Source: Streptomyces sp. Tu6071 (lineage in GTDB: Bacteria > Actinomycetota > Actinomycetes > Streptomycetales > Streptomycetaceae). Taken from it: DNA of 64,000 nt. The stretch spans positions 5,974,945 to 6,038,944 of the forward strand of contig NZ_CM001165.1 in NCBI RefSeq assembly GCF_000213055.1. The letters are read 5' to 3'. Made by a program: the position numbers and the translations under genes. Every line of letters begins with the position of its first letter. Position 1 is the first letter of the stretch. Positions 51,030 through 61,235 of this stretch are shown one piece after another. The notes beneath the pieces were generated by a model. That model was not told the origin of the DNA. It made no database searches and was given only the letters and a program-made list of their open reading frames with translations.

Positions 51030-51758
51030 GTGATCTACAACGCGATGAAGCACTCCCTGGGTGCCTCGCTCAAGGTGGCGTTCCGGCCGTGGGTCGAGGG
51101 CATGGAGAACGTCCCCGACGAAGGCCCCGCGATCCTCGCGAGCAACCACCTCTCCTTCTCCGACTCCTTCTTCCTCCCCGCCGTCCTGGAACGCCGGGTG
51201 ACCTTCATCGCGAAGGCCGAGTACTTCACCACCCCCGGGGTCAAGGGCAGGCTGACGGCCGCCTTCTTCAAGGGCGTCGGGCAGCTCCCCGTGGACCGCT
51301 CGGGCGGGCGCGGCGCGGGCGAGGCCGCGATCAAGAGCGGCATCGACGTCCTCGCGCGCGGCGAACTCTTCGGGATCTACCCGGAGGGCACCCGTTCCCC
51401 CGACGGCCGCCTCTACCGGGGCAAGCCGGGCGGTCTCGCCCGCGTCGCGCTCGGCAGCGGCGCTCCCGTCATCCCCGTCGCCATGATCGACACCGAGAAG
51501 ATCCAGCCCCCCGGCAAGGCCGTCCCCAAGCTCATGCGGCCCGGCATCCGCATCGGCAAGCCCCTCGACTTCAGCCGCTACGAGGGCATGGAGGGCGACC
51601 GGTTCATCCTCCGCGCCCTCACCGACGAGGTCATGTACGAGATCATGAAGCTCTCGGGCCAGGAGTACGTCGACATCTACGCCACCGCCGCCAAACGCCA
51701 ACTCGCGGAGGCCGCCAAGGCGGAGGCCGCGAAGAACGGCAGGGCGAAGGCGGCCTGA
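51030..51758 (+). CDS. 1-acylglycerol-3-phosphate acyltransferase (PlsC family)
   Basis: Product of 242 residues. Family motifs are clear: NHLSFSDS with His40 and Asp45 (HX4D), FKGVGQLPVDRSGGRG, FGIYPEGTRSPDG and ARVALGSGAPVIPVAM. It transfers an acyl chain to lysophosphatidate in membrane phospholipid synthesis. It has no long N-terminal helix, so it is a peripheral or monotopic membrane enzyme. GTG with GGAAGG 8 bp upstream, and a TATGGT -10-like element at 50994-50999. It is upstream of macS, 126 bp away. Confidence 0.94.
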   Translation: MIYNAMKHSLGASLKVAFRPWVEGMENVPDEGPAILASNHLSFSDSFFLPAVLERRVTFIAKAEYFTTPGVKGRLTAAFFKGVGQLPVDRSGGRGAGEAAIKSGIDVLARGELFGIYPEGTRSPDGRLYRGKPGGLARVALGSGAPVIPVAMIDTEKIQPPGKAVPKLMRPGIRIGKPLDFSRYEGMEGDRFILRALTDEVMYEIMKLSGQEYVDIYATAAKRQLAEAAKAEAAKNGRAKAA

Positions 51759-51884
51759 GCCCGTTCCCCCGCGTGCGGTGGAACCCCGCGGCGGGCGGCA
51801 CCGTCTCCGCCTCCGGGCCCCTCTCGTAGGGTGCTCCGGGGACCGGGCGCAGGCCCGGCGCGCAGAGACGGGGGACACCGCACC

Positions 51885-53081
51885 ATGGCCACGACCGAGC
51901 CCGCGCCGCCGAAGGCGGCGAACCGCCTCGTCGAGCGGCCCCTGTGGCAGGCCCTCACCGTCTACCGCCCCCTCACCGCCTGCTACGCCCTCGCCCTCTT
52001 CCTCGCCGAGCGCGAGCACTTCGCCCGCCCCGCCGTCGCCTGGGCCTTCTACGCCGTCCTCCTGCCCTGGACGCTCCTCACCCTGCCCCGCGTCCGCGCG
52101 GAGGCCCGCTGCACGCGCCCCTTCCTCGTCGCCGACCTCCTCCTCGCCCTCACCGGCATCCTCCTCACGCCCCTCGCGGACGGCGCCGCGCGCGTCGCGA
52201 GCGGCGTGCCGACGCTGCCCTCGATATGGACGGCGGGCGCCGTCCTGGCCTGGGCGCTCAAGGGCGGCTGGCGCCCGGCCGCCGCCGCCTCCGTGCTCGT
52301 CGGCGTCGCGAACGTCGTGCAGCGCGGCACCCCGAGCCAGAGCACCCTGCACAACGTGCTCCTCGTCTGCATCGCCGCGATCGCCATCGGATACGTCGTC
52401 GAGGTCGCCCGCGCCTCCGAACGCACCCTCGCCCGCGCCCTGGAGATCGAGTCCGCGACCCGCGAGCGCGAACGCCTCGCCCGCGACATCCACGACGGCG
52501 TCCTCCAGGTCCTCGCCATGGTGCAGCGGCGCGGCACCGCGCTCGGCGGCGAGGCCGCGGAGCTGGGCAGGCTCGCGGGCGAGCAGGAGACCGCCCTGCG
52601 CGCGCTCGTCCGGGGCGGACCGCCGCCCGCCGCGCCGCGCCCCGGCGACCCGGGCGCCCCGCTCGACCTCATGACGCTCCTCGCCCCGCTCGCGGACGCC
52701 CGGACGAGCCTCGCCGGCCCCGGCACCCCCGTACCGCTCGCCGCGCACGCCGCCCGCGAGCTGACCGCGGCGGTCGCGGCGGCGCTCGACAACGTCGCGC
52801 GGCACGCGGGCGAGGACGCGCGGGCCTGGCTGCTCGTCGAGGACGAGACGGACGCGGTGCTCGTGACCGTGCGGGACGACGGCCCCGGCATCCCCGAGGG
52901 CCGCCTCGCCGAAGCCGCCGAGCAGGGCCGCCTCGGCGTCGCGCAGTCGATCAGGGGCCGCCTCGCCGACCTCGGCGGCACCGCCGCGCTCCTCTCGGTC
53001 CCCGGCCAGGGCACCGAGGTCGAACTCCGCCTGCCGCGCCCGCCCGAGAGCACCAACGACCGGAAGGACAGCGCCCGATGA
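51885..53081 (+). CDS. macS: Sensor histidine kinase MacS-like
   Basis: Product of 398 residues. Six hydrophobic segments lie in the first 170 residues (DUF5931-type sensor region). A HisKA_3-like domain follows with His203 in RDIHDGVLQVL, then a HATPase domain with ALDNVARHAGEDA and DDGPGIPEGRL. Synteny (plsC before, regulator and 2-hydroxyacid dehydrogenase after) matches MacRS of S. coelicolor, which controls morphogenesis and actinorhodin through membrane-protein genes. ATG overlap with macR. The name rests on synteny and family, not on an experiment here. Confidence 0.85.
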   Translation: MATTEPAPPKAANRLVERPLWQALTVYRPLTACYALALFLAEREHFARPAVAWAFYAVLLPWTLLTLPRVRAEARCTRPFLVADLLLALTGILLTPLADGAARVASGVPTLPSIWTAGAVLAWALKGGWRPAAAASVLVGVANVVQRGTPSQSTLHNVLLVCIAAIAIGYVVEVARASERTLARALEIESATRERERLARDIHDGVLQVLAMVQRRGTALGGEAAELGRLAGEQETALRALVRGGPPPAAPRPGDPGAPLDLMTLLAPLADARTSLAGPGTPVPLAAHAARELTAAVAAALDNVARHAGEDARAWLLVEDETDAVLVTVRDDGPGIPEGRLAEAAEQGRLGVAQSIRGRLADLGGTAALLSVPGQGTEVELRLPRPPESTNDRKDSAR

Positions 53082-53758
53082 ACGCGCCCGCCCAGCCCGC
53101 CCGCGTCATGGTCGTCGACGACCACCCGATGTGGCGGGACGCCGTCGCCCGCGACCTGGAGGCGGCCGGTTTCGAACTCGTCGCGACCGCCGGGGACGGA
53201 CCGCAGGCCGTCCGCCGCGCGACCGCCACGCGCCCCGACGTCCTCGTCCTGGACCTCAACCTGCCGGGCCTGCCCGGCGTCGAGGTCTGCAAGCGGCTCG
53301 TGGGCGAACGGCCCGAGCTGCACGTCCTGGTGCTCTCGGCCTCCGGCGAGCACGCGGACGTCCTGGAGGCCGTGAAGTCCGGGGCCACCGGCTACCTCGT
53401 GAAGTCGGCGAGCACGGAGGAACTGATCGAGGCGGTGCGCCGCACGGCCGTCGGCGACGCGGTCTTCACCCCCGGACTCGCCGGGCTCGTCCTCGGCGAG
53501 TACCGCAGGCTCGCCGCCGAGCCCGAGCCGAAGACCTCCGGCGGCGGGCCGGAGACCCCGCGTCTCACCGAGCGCGAGACCGAGGTCCTGCGGCTCGTGG
53601 CGAAGGGGTTGAGCTACAAGCAGATCGCGGAGCGGCTCGTCATCTCGCACCGGACCGTGCAGAACCATGTACAGAACACCTTGGGCAAGTTGCAGCTGCA
53701 CAACCGTGTGGAACTGGTCCGTTACGCGATCGAGCAGGGCCTCGACGACCCGCGGTGA
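53078..53758 (+). CDS. macR: LuxR-family response regulator MacR-like
   Basis: Product of 226 residues. Receiver domain with Asp14/Asp15 (MVVDDHP), phosphoacceptor Asp59 (VLDLNLPG), and LSASG with VKSA (Lys after strand 5). The LuxR helix-turn-helix is at about 160-220 (LTERETEVLRLVAKGLSYKQIA). ATGA overlap with macS. I looked for the reported MacR palindrome (TGAGTAC-N2-GTACTCA) in nearby promoters and did not see one, so its targets would lie elsewhere. Confidence 0.86.
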   Translation: MNAPAQPARVMVVDDHPMWRDAVARDLEAAGFELVATAGDGPQAVRRATATRPDVLVLDLNLPGLPGVEVCKRLVGERPELHVLVLSASGEHADVLEAVKSGATGYLVKSASTEELIEAVRRTAVGDAVFTPGLAGLVLGEYRRLAAEPEPKTSGGGPETPRLTERETEVLRLVAKGLSYKQIAERLVISHRTVQNHVQNTLGKLQLHNRVELVRYAIEQGLDDPR

Positions 53759-53791
53759 TACGGGAACCGGTCGCGAATCCAGGGAGTCGAC

Positions 53792-54796
53792 GTGGAAATT
53801 CTCGCCTTCGGGGTGCAGGCCGACGAACGGCCGCTGCTTGAGGCCGCCTTCGCCGGGCACTTCGGCCTGCGGTGCGTCGACGTGTTCCTCACGCCCGACA
53901 CCGCCGCCATCGCCCACGGGCACGAGGTCGTCTCGACGAGCGTCAACGCCGACCTCGGTCCCGCCACGCTGCGGGCCCTCGCCGCCGGTGGCACGCGGAT
54001 GATCGCCCAGCGCTCCACCGGCTTCAACAACATCGACCTCGACGTCGCCGAACAGCTCGGCCTCACCGTCTTCCGCGTCTCCTCCTACTCCCCGTACTCC
54101 GTCGCCGAGTTCGCCTGGTCCCTCGCCATGGCCGTCAACCGCAACCTCGTGCGCGCCGCGACCCGCACCCGCGACTTCGACTTCCGCCTCCAGGGCCTCA
54201 TGGGCCGCGACCTCCACGGCCGCACCGCCGGTGTCATCGGCACCGGGAGGATCGGCGCCGCCTTCGCCGCCATCGCGCGCGGTTTCGGGATGCGGCTGCT
54301 CGGCTGGGACGTCCACGAGAACCCGGACTGCCTCGCCCTCGGCATGGAGTACGTGGACCGCGAACACCTCCTGCGCGAGTCCGACCTCGTCAGCCTCCAC
54401 GTGCCGCTCCTGCCCACCACCGCGCACCTCCTCGACGCGGCGGCGCTGCGCCTCATGAAGGACGACGCGCTCCTCGTCAACTCCAGCAGGGGCGGCCTCA
54501 TCGACACGGAGGCGCTGGTGGGGGAGTTGCGCAAGGGCCGGTTCTCGGGGGTGGGGCTCGACGTGTACGAGGCGGAGAGCGGACTCTTCTTCCTCGACAA
54601 GTCCCTGGAGGGCGTGGACGACGACGTGCTGGCCCGCCTCATGACGTTCCCGCACGTCATCGTCACCTCGCACCAGGCGTACTACACGCAGGACGCGGTG
54701 GGGCAGATCATCGCGACGACCCTCCAGAACGTGCGGGACTGGGAGGCGGGGCGGCGCACCCCGAACGTCATCGTGCCCCGAGCCGGGGAGGCGTGA
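53792..54796 (+). CDS. D-2-hydroxyacid dehydrogenase (LdhA-like)
   Basis: Product of 334 residues. NAD-binding GVIGTGRIGAAF is at about 147-158; substrate-carboxylate loop STGFNNIDLDVAE; catalytic Arg in NSSRGGLIDTEAL; catalytic His in TSHQAYYT near 295. Sequence and length fit fermentative D-lactate dehydrogenase (pyruvate to D-lactate) more than phosphoglycerate dehydrogenase. GTG start with AGGGAG upstream. It lies 33 bp after macR on the same strand, so it may be read through from that operon. Confidence 0.92.
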   Translation: MEILAFGVQADERPLLEAAFAGHFGLRCVDVFLTPDTAAIAHGHEVVSTSVNADLGPATLRALAAGGTRMIAQRSTGFNNIDLDVAEQLGLTVFRVSSYSPYSVAEFAWSLAMAVNRNLVRAATRTRDFDFRLQGLMGRDLHGRTAGVIGTGRIGAAFAAIARGFGMRLLGWDVHENPDCLALGMEYVDREHLLRESDLVSLHVPLLPTTAHLLDAAALRLMKDDALLVNSSRGGLIDTEALVGELRKGRFSGVGLDVYEAESGLFFLDKSLEGVDDDVLARLMTFPHVIVTSHQAYYTQDAVGQIIATTLQNVRDWEAGRRTPNVIVPRAGEA

Positions 54797-54823
54797 GCCG
54801 GGGACGCCACCCCCGGCCCCCGG

Positions 54824-54855
54824 CTCCTCAGTCCCCGGAGAGGCTGAACCGGTGC
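54824..54855 (-). repeat. Dispersed repeat overlapping the anthranilate synthase stop
   Basis: On the minus strand TTCAGCCTCTCCGGGGAC then TGAGGAGCC matches the core of the 17.5-kb array. It encodes the final FSLSGD and the stop codon of the anthranilate synthase gene. Confidence 0.65.
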
Positions 54856-56750
54856 CCGGCCCGCGGGGCGAGGACCCGCTCCACCAGCTCCCGCACCACC
54901 TCCACCCCGCCCAGGCTCAGGACCGACTCCGGGTGGAACTGGACCGACGCGAAGCCGGGGCCGCGCAGGGCGTGCACCTCACCGTTCGCGGGGTCGCGGC
55001 TCACCTCGATGCCGTGGGCCGCGAGTTCCCCGGCCGCCTCCTCGTCGCAGCGGGCGACGAAGCTGTTGTAGAAGCCGACCGTCTCGCTGCGGCCGAAGAA
55101 GCCGATCTCGCTCTGCGCGCCCTGGTACGGGACCTCCTTGCGGACGAGGGGGAGGCCGAGGCGCTCCGCGATCAGCTCGTGGCCCAGGCACACGCCGAGC
55201 ACGCCGTGCCGGTGCCCGGCGAGCAGGGCGTCCGCGAGCGCGCCGAGGCGCCGCATCCGGGGGTCCGCGCGGTCGGCGGGGTCGCCGGGCCCGGGGCCCA
55301 GCACGACCGGCCCCTCGTGGGCGAGCGCCGCCTCGCGCAGGCCCGGCTCGTCGTGCCGCCGCACGCTCACCTCGCAGCCCGTCGCGCGCAGCACGTGCGC
55401 GAGCATCGCCGTGAACGTGTCCTCCGCGTCCACGACGAGCACCCGCGCCCCCGGCGCCCCGCCCCGCGCCTCGCGCAGCCGCAGCCAGAACGGCGCGAGC
55501 CCCGCGCGCCGCCCGTCGAGCGCGGCCCGCACCCGCGGATCGTCCGCGAGCCGCGCGGGCGCCGCCGCCGTCCGCGCCGCCCCCTCCCGTACCCCCAGCG
55601 CCGTCAGCACCCCCGCCGCCTTCGCGTGCGTCTCGGCGACCTCGCCGTGCGGGTCCGAGCCGCGCACGACCGTCGCGCCGACGCCGACGCGCAGCCGGCC
55701 CGCCGGGTCGATGTCGGCGGTGCGGATGAGGATCGGCGAGTCGAGCGTCTGCGCGCCCGAGGCGTCGCGGCCGATGAGCGCGAGCGCGCCCGCGTAGTAG
55801 CCGCGGCCGTCCGGCTCGTGGCGCGCGATGACCCGGCAGGCGTTCTGCACCGGGGAACCCGTCACCGTCGCGGCGAACATCGTCTCGCGCAGCACCTCGC
55901 GCGCGTCCAGCGTCGAGCGCCCGCGCAACTCGTACTCGGTGTGCGCGAGGTGCGCCATCTCCTTCAGGCGCGGCCCGACGACGACCCCGCCGAGGTCGCC
56001 GACGGTCGCCATCATCTTCAGCTCCTCGTCCACCACCATCGACAGCTCCTCGCGCTCCTTCGCGTCCGCGAGGAAACGCAGCAGGTCCTCGGTGTCCGGG
56101 CCGCCCGCCGGATAGCGGTACGTGCCGCTGATGGGGTTCATGACGACGGTCCCGCCCGTCATCCGTACGTGCGCCTCGGGGCTCGCGCCCACGAGCGTGC
56201 GCTCCCCTGTGTGCACGACGAAGGTCCAGTACGCACCCCGCTCGCCCACGAGCAGCCGCCGGAACAGCGCGAGCGCGTCCCGCCGCCCGAAGCCGGGAAT
56301 CCGCGCCCGGTACGTGCGGCGCACGACGAAGTTCGCGCCCTCGCCCGAGCCGATCTCGTCCCGCAGCACCCGCCCCACCGACGCGGCGTACGCCTCGTCG
56401 TCCTGGTCGAAGCCGTGGTCGACGACATCCGGGCGGTGCGCGGGCAGCAGCGCCGTCACCTCGTCGAGCGGCAGCCGGTACGTCTCCTCGGCGACGAGCA
56501 CCGCGAGCGGCGTCCCGTCCTCGCGCACCGCGAAGCCGCGCTCCCTGATCTGCCCGAACGGCACGAGGGCGAGGACCGGGTGGGCGGCGTCCTCGTCAGG
56601 AATGTCCGCGAGCCGTTCCACCTCGCGCACCTGTCCGAGCAGTACCTCGACGGTGTCGGGCTCCAGCCCGGGGGTACGGCGCCGCAGCAGCGCGAAGGGC
56701 GGGGCGCCGGGGGCGGTGAGACGGGCGAGGACCCGCGCGGTGGTGGTCAT
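54828..56750 (-). CDS. trpE: Fused anthranilate synthase (TrpE-TrpG), attenuator-controlled
   Basis: Product of 640 residues. The N-terminal part (about 1-420) is the chorismate-binding subunit: VVMNPISGTYRYPAG, ELSMVVDEELKMMA, FAATVTGSPVQNAC, GYYAGALALIG and GVGATVVRGSDPHGEVAET. The C-terminal part (about 445-640) is the glutamine amidotransferase with nucleophile Cys in LGVCLGHELIAERLG and the His/Glu pair in FHPESVLS. It makes anthranilate from chorismate. This single-chain form resembles PhzE-like and actinobacterial TrpEG. ATG with GGAAGGA upstream. A 13-codon Trp-rich leader and terminator lie upstream, so tryptophan starvation should induce it. Confidence 0.94.
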   Translation of the reverse strand: MTTTARVLARLTAPGAPPFALLRRRTPGLEPDTVEVLLGQVREVERLADIPDEDAAHPVLALVPFGQIRERGFAVREDGTPLAVLVAEETYRLPLDEVTALLPAHRPDVVDHGFDQDDEAYAASVGRVLRDEIGSGEGANFVVRRTYRARIPGFGRRDALALFRRLLVGERGAYWTFVVHTGERTLVGASPEAHVRMTGGTVVMNPISGTYRYPAGGPDTEDLLRFLADAKEREELSMVVDEELKMMATVGDLGGVVVGPRLKEMAHLAHTEYELRGRSTLDAREVLRETMFAATVTGSPVQNACRVIARHEPDGRGYYAGALALIGRDASGAQTLDSPILIRTADIDPAGRLRVGVGATVVRGSDPHGEVAETHAKAAGVLTALGVREGAARTAAAPARLADDPRVRAALDGRRAGLAPFWLRLREARGGAPGARVLVVDAEDTFTAMLAHVLRATGCEVSVRRHDEPGLREAALAHEGPVVLGPGPGDPADRADPRMRRLGALADALLAGHRHGVLGVCLGHELIAERLGLPLVRKEVPYQGAQSEIGFFGRSETVGFYNSFVARCDEEAAGELAAHGIEVSRDPANGEVHALRGPGFASVQFHPESVLSLGGVEVVRELVERVLAPRAGHRFSLSGD

Positions 56751-56806
56751 CGGATTCCTTCCGGGGGAGAACGGGAGCCGCTGAGGGCCCGACCCCGGAA
56801 ACACCG

Positions 56807-56828
56807 AAGGCCGCCCTCGGGCGGCCTT
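56807..56828 (-). terminator. trp attenuator terminator hairpin
   Basis: AAGGCCGCC and GGCGGCCTT pair perfectly over 9 bp with a 4-nt loop, and GTGTTT follows on the minus strand. It lies 30 bp downstream of the leader peptide stop and 57 bp before the anthranilate synthase start, the expected position of an attenuator. Confidence 0.88.
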
Positions 56829-56857
56829 CTCGCGACGTACGCGACAGAGGTGGACCG

Positions 56858-58361
<1,504 letters not shown>

Positions 58362-58386
58362 GGTGAGCCGGACCGTACGGCCGAGG

Positions 58387-58411
58387 GGCACGGATCGCTG
58401 TGATCCGTGCC
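58387..58411 (+). terminator. Terminator after aroH
   Basis: Perfect 10-bp arms GGCACGGATC (58387-58396) and GATCCGTGCC (58402-58411), loop GCTGT, 25 bp after the stop. Confidence 0.8.
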
Positions 58412-58452
58412 CCATCGGCGTATCCGGGGTTCCTCGCCGCGCTCCGGGAGGG

Positions 58453-58471
58453 TTAGGTTAGGTTTGCCTCA
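58453..58471 (+). promoter_or_regulatory. Iron box (IdeR/DmdR1 operator) before bfd
   Basis: TTAGGTTAGGTTTGCCTCA matches the actinobacterial iron box TTAGGTTAGGCTAACCTAA at 15 of 19 positions, including the whole left half. It lies 89 bp before the bfd GTG. Binding by iron-loaded DmdR1/IdeR should repress bfd when iron is sufficient, so release of stored iron would rise under starvation. Confidence 0.9.
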
Positions 58472-58559
58472 GCAAGGCGGGTGGGTACTTCTCCCGCACG
58501 AGGGGGCAGCCGGCCCGAACGGACCGGACGACCGGCGGTTCCGGCAGGAGGTGACCCGC

Positions 58560-58895
58560 GTGTACGTGTGCTCGTGCTTCGGCATCACGGAGGCGGACGT
58601 GCGCGCGCACGTGGAGAACGGGGCCGTCACGCCCCGCAAGATCGCCTCCGCCTGCAAGGCCGGGACCGACTGCGGCGGTTGCGTCCGCCGCATCCAGGCC
58701 CTCCTCGGCCGGGGCGCGTGCCCCCGCAGGGAGGCCGCGGACCGCGACGAGCCGGTGTTCCTGCCCGTCCCGGTACCGGCCGCGCAGGTGCCCGTACCGC
58801 TGCCCTCGCCCGTCCCCGTACCGGCCGCACAGGCACCCGTGCCGCTGCCGCCGCACCTCCCCGCACCGGCCGCGCGTCTCGACGACGCCGCCTGA
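58560..58895 (+). CDS. bfd: Bacterioferritin-associated ferredoxin Bfd with proline-rich tail
   Basis: Product of 111 residues. Residues 1-55 are a BFD-type [2Fe-2S] domain with Cys4, Cys6, Cys38 and Cys41 (MYVCSCFGITEADV and KAGTDCGGCVRRIQ). Bfd normally reduces bacterioferritin to release iron. The last 55 residues are unusual: a low-complexity Pro/Val/Ala tail with two imperfect copies of PVPVPAAQVPVPLP and a short third. GTG at 58560 was chosen because the protein then begins exactly at the domain. GGAGGTG lies 10 bp upstream. Confidence 0.93.
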   Translation: MYVCSCFGITEADVRAHVENGAVTPRKIASACKAGTDCGGCVRRIQALLGRGACPRREAADRDEPVFLPVPVPAAQVPVPLPSPVPVPAAQAPVPLPPHLPAPAARLDDAA

Positions 58896-58938
58896 GCCCG
58901 AGCCGTACGACGCCGTCCCAGCCCGACCGCGTCCCGCC

Positions 58939-59457
58939 TCAGTCCGTCTTGAAGCCGCTCGTGCCCGGACCCGAGGGGTCCGGCTGCTCCTGCGAGATCA
59001 CCGTCGACAGGTACAGCGCCTCGCCCAGCTTCTCGATCAGGTCGAGCTGCGTGTCCAGGTAGTCGATGTGGTGCTCCTCGTCCGCGAGGATCGCCTCGAA
59101 GACGTTCGCCGAGGTGATGTCCCCCTTGGAGCGCATCAGCTCGATCCCGCGCCGCAGCCGGTCGATCGCCTCCACCTCGATCTCCCGGTCGGCGCGGAAC
59201 ATCTCCGTCACCGTCTGCCCCACCGAGACGTGGAAGAGCCGCTGGTAGTTCGGCAGGCCGTCGAGGAGCAGGATGCGGTCCGTGAGGATCTCCGCGTGCC
59301 GCATCTCGTCGAAGGACTCGGCGCGCGTGTACTTCGCGAGCTTCGTCCACCCCTTGTGGTCCTGCAGCTTCGCGTGCAGGAAGTACTGGTTGATCGCCGT
59401 CAGCTCGGCCGTGAGCTGCTCGTTCAGGAATTCGATGACCTCGGGGTCGCCCTGCAT
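58939..59457 (-). CDS. bfr: Bacterioferritin Bfr
   Basis: Product of 172 residues, slightly longer than E. coli Bfr by a Pro/Gly-rich tail (QEQPDPSGPGTSGFKTD). Ferroxidase ligands Glu18, Glu51, His54, Glu94, Glu127 and His130 are all in place, and haem-binding Met52 is present. It assembles as a 24-mer that oxidises Fe2+ and stores it. ATG with AAGGAG upstream. It converges with bfd (43 bp between stops). No iron box is evident in the sequence upstream of it, unlike bfd. Confidence 0.97.
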   Translation of the reverse strand: MQGDPEVIEFLNEQLTAELTAINQYFLHAKLQDHKGWTKLAKYTRAESFDEMRHAEILTDRILLLDGLPNYQRLFHVSVGQTVTEMFRADREIEVEAIDRLRRGIELMRSKGDITSANVFEAILADEEHHIDYLDTQLDLIEKLGEALYLSTVISQEQPDPSGPGTSGFKTD

Positions 59458-59653
59458 CGTCCGGGCTCCTTCCAGGAGTACGACTAGGCGGCGGGTACGT
59501 CTGGTGTCCGGCCTGCTACGGAACGCGCGCATCGTCGCATCACCGCTTCCGCGGAGTCCAGTAAGTGCACGCTTAGTCACGTCTGCCCCCGAAGCCACTC
59601 GGGTAACGGCTGCCCGGTCGGCGGCACCGCGCCCGGTCTGTCAGGATGGATGC

Positions 59654-60319
59654 ATGGGCCAGGCGGAGAGCGAGAGAGACGGCCTGCCTTCCCCGGGCGG
59701 GCCTTCCCCGGACCGTCCCGCGGAGACGGACCGGCTGCCCCCCGGCCAGCGCCTCCAGCGCGGCTGGCCGGTGACCCACTACGGCCCGGTGCCGAAGTTC
59801 CGGCCCGAGCGCTGGGAGTTCCGCGTCTTCGGCGCGACGGCGGACGGCGACAAGCGCGGCTGGAGCCACGAGGAGTTCACCGCGCTCGGCTGGGCCACCG
59901 TCGAGGCCGACCTGCACTGCGTGACGCGGTTCAGCGTCATCGGCGCCGAGTGGGGCGGCGTCCCCGCCCGCACGCTGCTCGGCCTCGTACCGCCCGCGCC
60001 GTCGGTCACGCACGTCATGGTGTGGGCCGAGTACGGCTACAGCGCCAATCTGCGGCTCGCCGACTTCACCGCGCCCCACACCGTCTTCGCGACCCACAAG
60101 GACGGCGAGCCCCTCACGGCCGAGCACGGCTACCCGGTGCGTCTCGTCGTGCCGCACCTCTACGCCTGGAAGGGCCCGAAGTGGGTGCGCGGCATCGAGT
60201 ACATGACCGCCGACCGGCGCGGCTTCTGGGAGGAGCGGGGCTACCACAACATCGGCGACCCCTGGCGCGAGCAGCGGTACTCCTACCAGGAGGAGGCGGG
60301 GGACGGGCCGGGGCTGTGA
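59654..60319 (+). CDS. Molybdopterin-dependent oxidoreductase (sulfite oxidase fold)
   Basis: Product of 221 residues. The Moco domain motif has the molybdenum-ligand candidate Cys89 in VEADLHCVTRFSVIGAEWGGVPA. Then come VMVWAEYGYSANLRL and the YPVRLVVPHLYAWKGPKWVRGIEYM element conserved in YedY/sulfite oxidase-like proteins. It has no Tat signal or haem domain, so it is a cytoplasmic single-domain version. The natural substrate is unknown. ATG at 59654; CAGGAT at 59642-59647 is a possible -10 leading to a leaderless start. Confidence 0.9.
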   Translation: MGQAESERDGLPSPGGPSPDRPAETDRLPPGQRLQRGWPVTHYGPVPKFRPERWEFRVFGATADGDKRGWSHEEFTALGWATVEADLHCVTRFSVIGAEWGGVPARTLLGLVPPAPSVTHVMVWAEYGYSANLRLADFTAPHTVFATHKDGEPLTAEHGYPVRLVVPHLYAWKGPKWVRGIEYMTADRRGFWEERGYHNIGDPWREQRYSYQEEAGDGPGL

Positions 60320-60326
60320 GCGCCGC

Positions 60327-61190
60327 TCAGCCGCGCAGCTCCTTGAGGCGTGCCACGTCGGCCGCGTGCCCCTCGGGGCCGCCGGGGGTCTCGATGACGA
60401 GCGGGACGCCCGCCATGGCCGGGTGGGCGCACAGCTCCGCGAACGCCTCCGCGCCGATAGTGCCCGCGCCGATGTTCTCGTGCCGGTCCAGGTGCGAGCC
60501 GCACCCCGCCTTCGAGTCGTTGGCGTGGACGAGCTTGAGCCTGCCCTCGCCGACCTCTCCCACGAGCAGGTCGAGCGTCTGCTTCGCGCCGCCCGGGGCG
60601 CCGAGGTCGTGCCCCGCCGCGTGCACGTGACACGTGTCGAGGCACACGCCGAGCTTCGGGTGCGCGTCGAGGGCGGCCACGTACGGGCCCAGGTCCCACG
60701 TCCGCGCGCACAGCGAGGCACCCTGCCCGGCGGTCGGCTCCAGGAGCAGGTCAGGGTCGTCGGGGTGGTCCAGCTCGTCGAGCAGCGGCAGCATCCGCTC
60801 CCGCACCTGCGCGAGCGCCACCTCGCGCGTGCGGCCCCCGGTCGCCGAGCCGGTGTGCACGACGACACCGCGCGCGCCGATCTCGCGCGCCCTGCGCAGC
60901 GAGTGCCGCAGCGAGACCACCGACTTCTCGACGGTGGCCCCGGTGTGCGAGCCGAAGTTGATGAGGTACGGGGCGTGCACGTACGCGCGCAGGCCCTCGG
61001 CGGCGCAGCGCGTACGGAACTCCTCGTCCTGCGCCGGGTCCCCGGGCCCGGTCGCCCAGCCGCGCGGATTGGCGACGAAGACCTGCACGACCTCGGCGCC
61101 GAGCTCGCGCGCGTAGGAGAGACCGGTCTTCGCAAGGCCCCCGGCGACGGGGATGTGCGCGCCGACCGGGTTGCGGGGGGTGGTGTTCAC
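60327..61190 (-). CDS. nfo: Deoxyribonuclease IV (AP endonuclease family 2)
   Basis: Product of 287 residues. EndoIV-type TIM barrel motifs: VGAHIPVAGGL, VHAPYLINFGS, VVVHTGSATGG, LLLEPTAGQGASL, GVCLDTCHVHAAGHD, LKLVHANDSKAGCGSHLDRHENIGAG and VPLVIETPGG. Its trinuclear zinc site cleaves DNA at abasic sites in base-excision repair. GTG start. It converges on the oxidoreductase gene with 7 bp between stops. Confidence 0.95.
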   Translation of the reverse strand: MNTTPRNPVGAHIPVAGGLAKTGLSYARELGAEVVQVFVANPRGWATGPGDPAQDEEFRTRCAAEGLRAYVHAPYLINFGSHTGATVEKSVVSLRHSLRRAREIGARGVVVHTGSATGGRTREVALAQVRERMLPLLDELDHPDDPDLLLEPTAGQGASLCARTWDLGPYVAALDAHPKLGVCLDTCHVHAAGHDLGAPGGAKQTLDLLVGEVGEGRLKLVHANDSKAGCGSHLDRHENIGAGTIGAEAFAELCAHPAMAGVPLVIETPGGPEGHAADVARLKELRG

Positions 61191-61235
61191 CCGTCCAGGG
61201 TGACACGGACCGGGGGCGCGGCCCGCCCGCGGGGG

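Noticed and set aside
51759..53791. MacR autoregulatory palindrome near macSR
   Set aside because: No TGAGTAC-N2-GTACTCA sequence is visible around these genes.
58939..59600. Iron box upstream of bfr
   Set aside because: The TTAGTCACG-like sequence near 59570 lacks the repeated TTAGGTTAGG core and does not match well enough.
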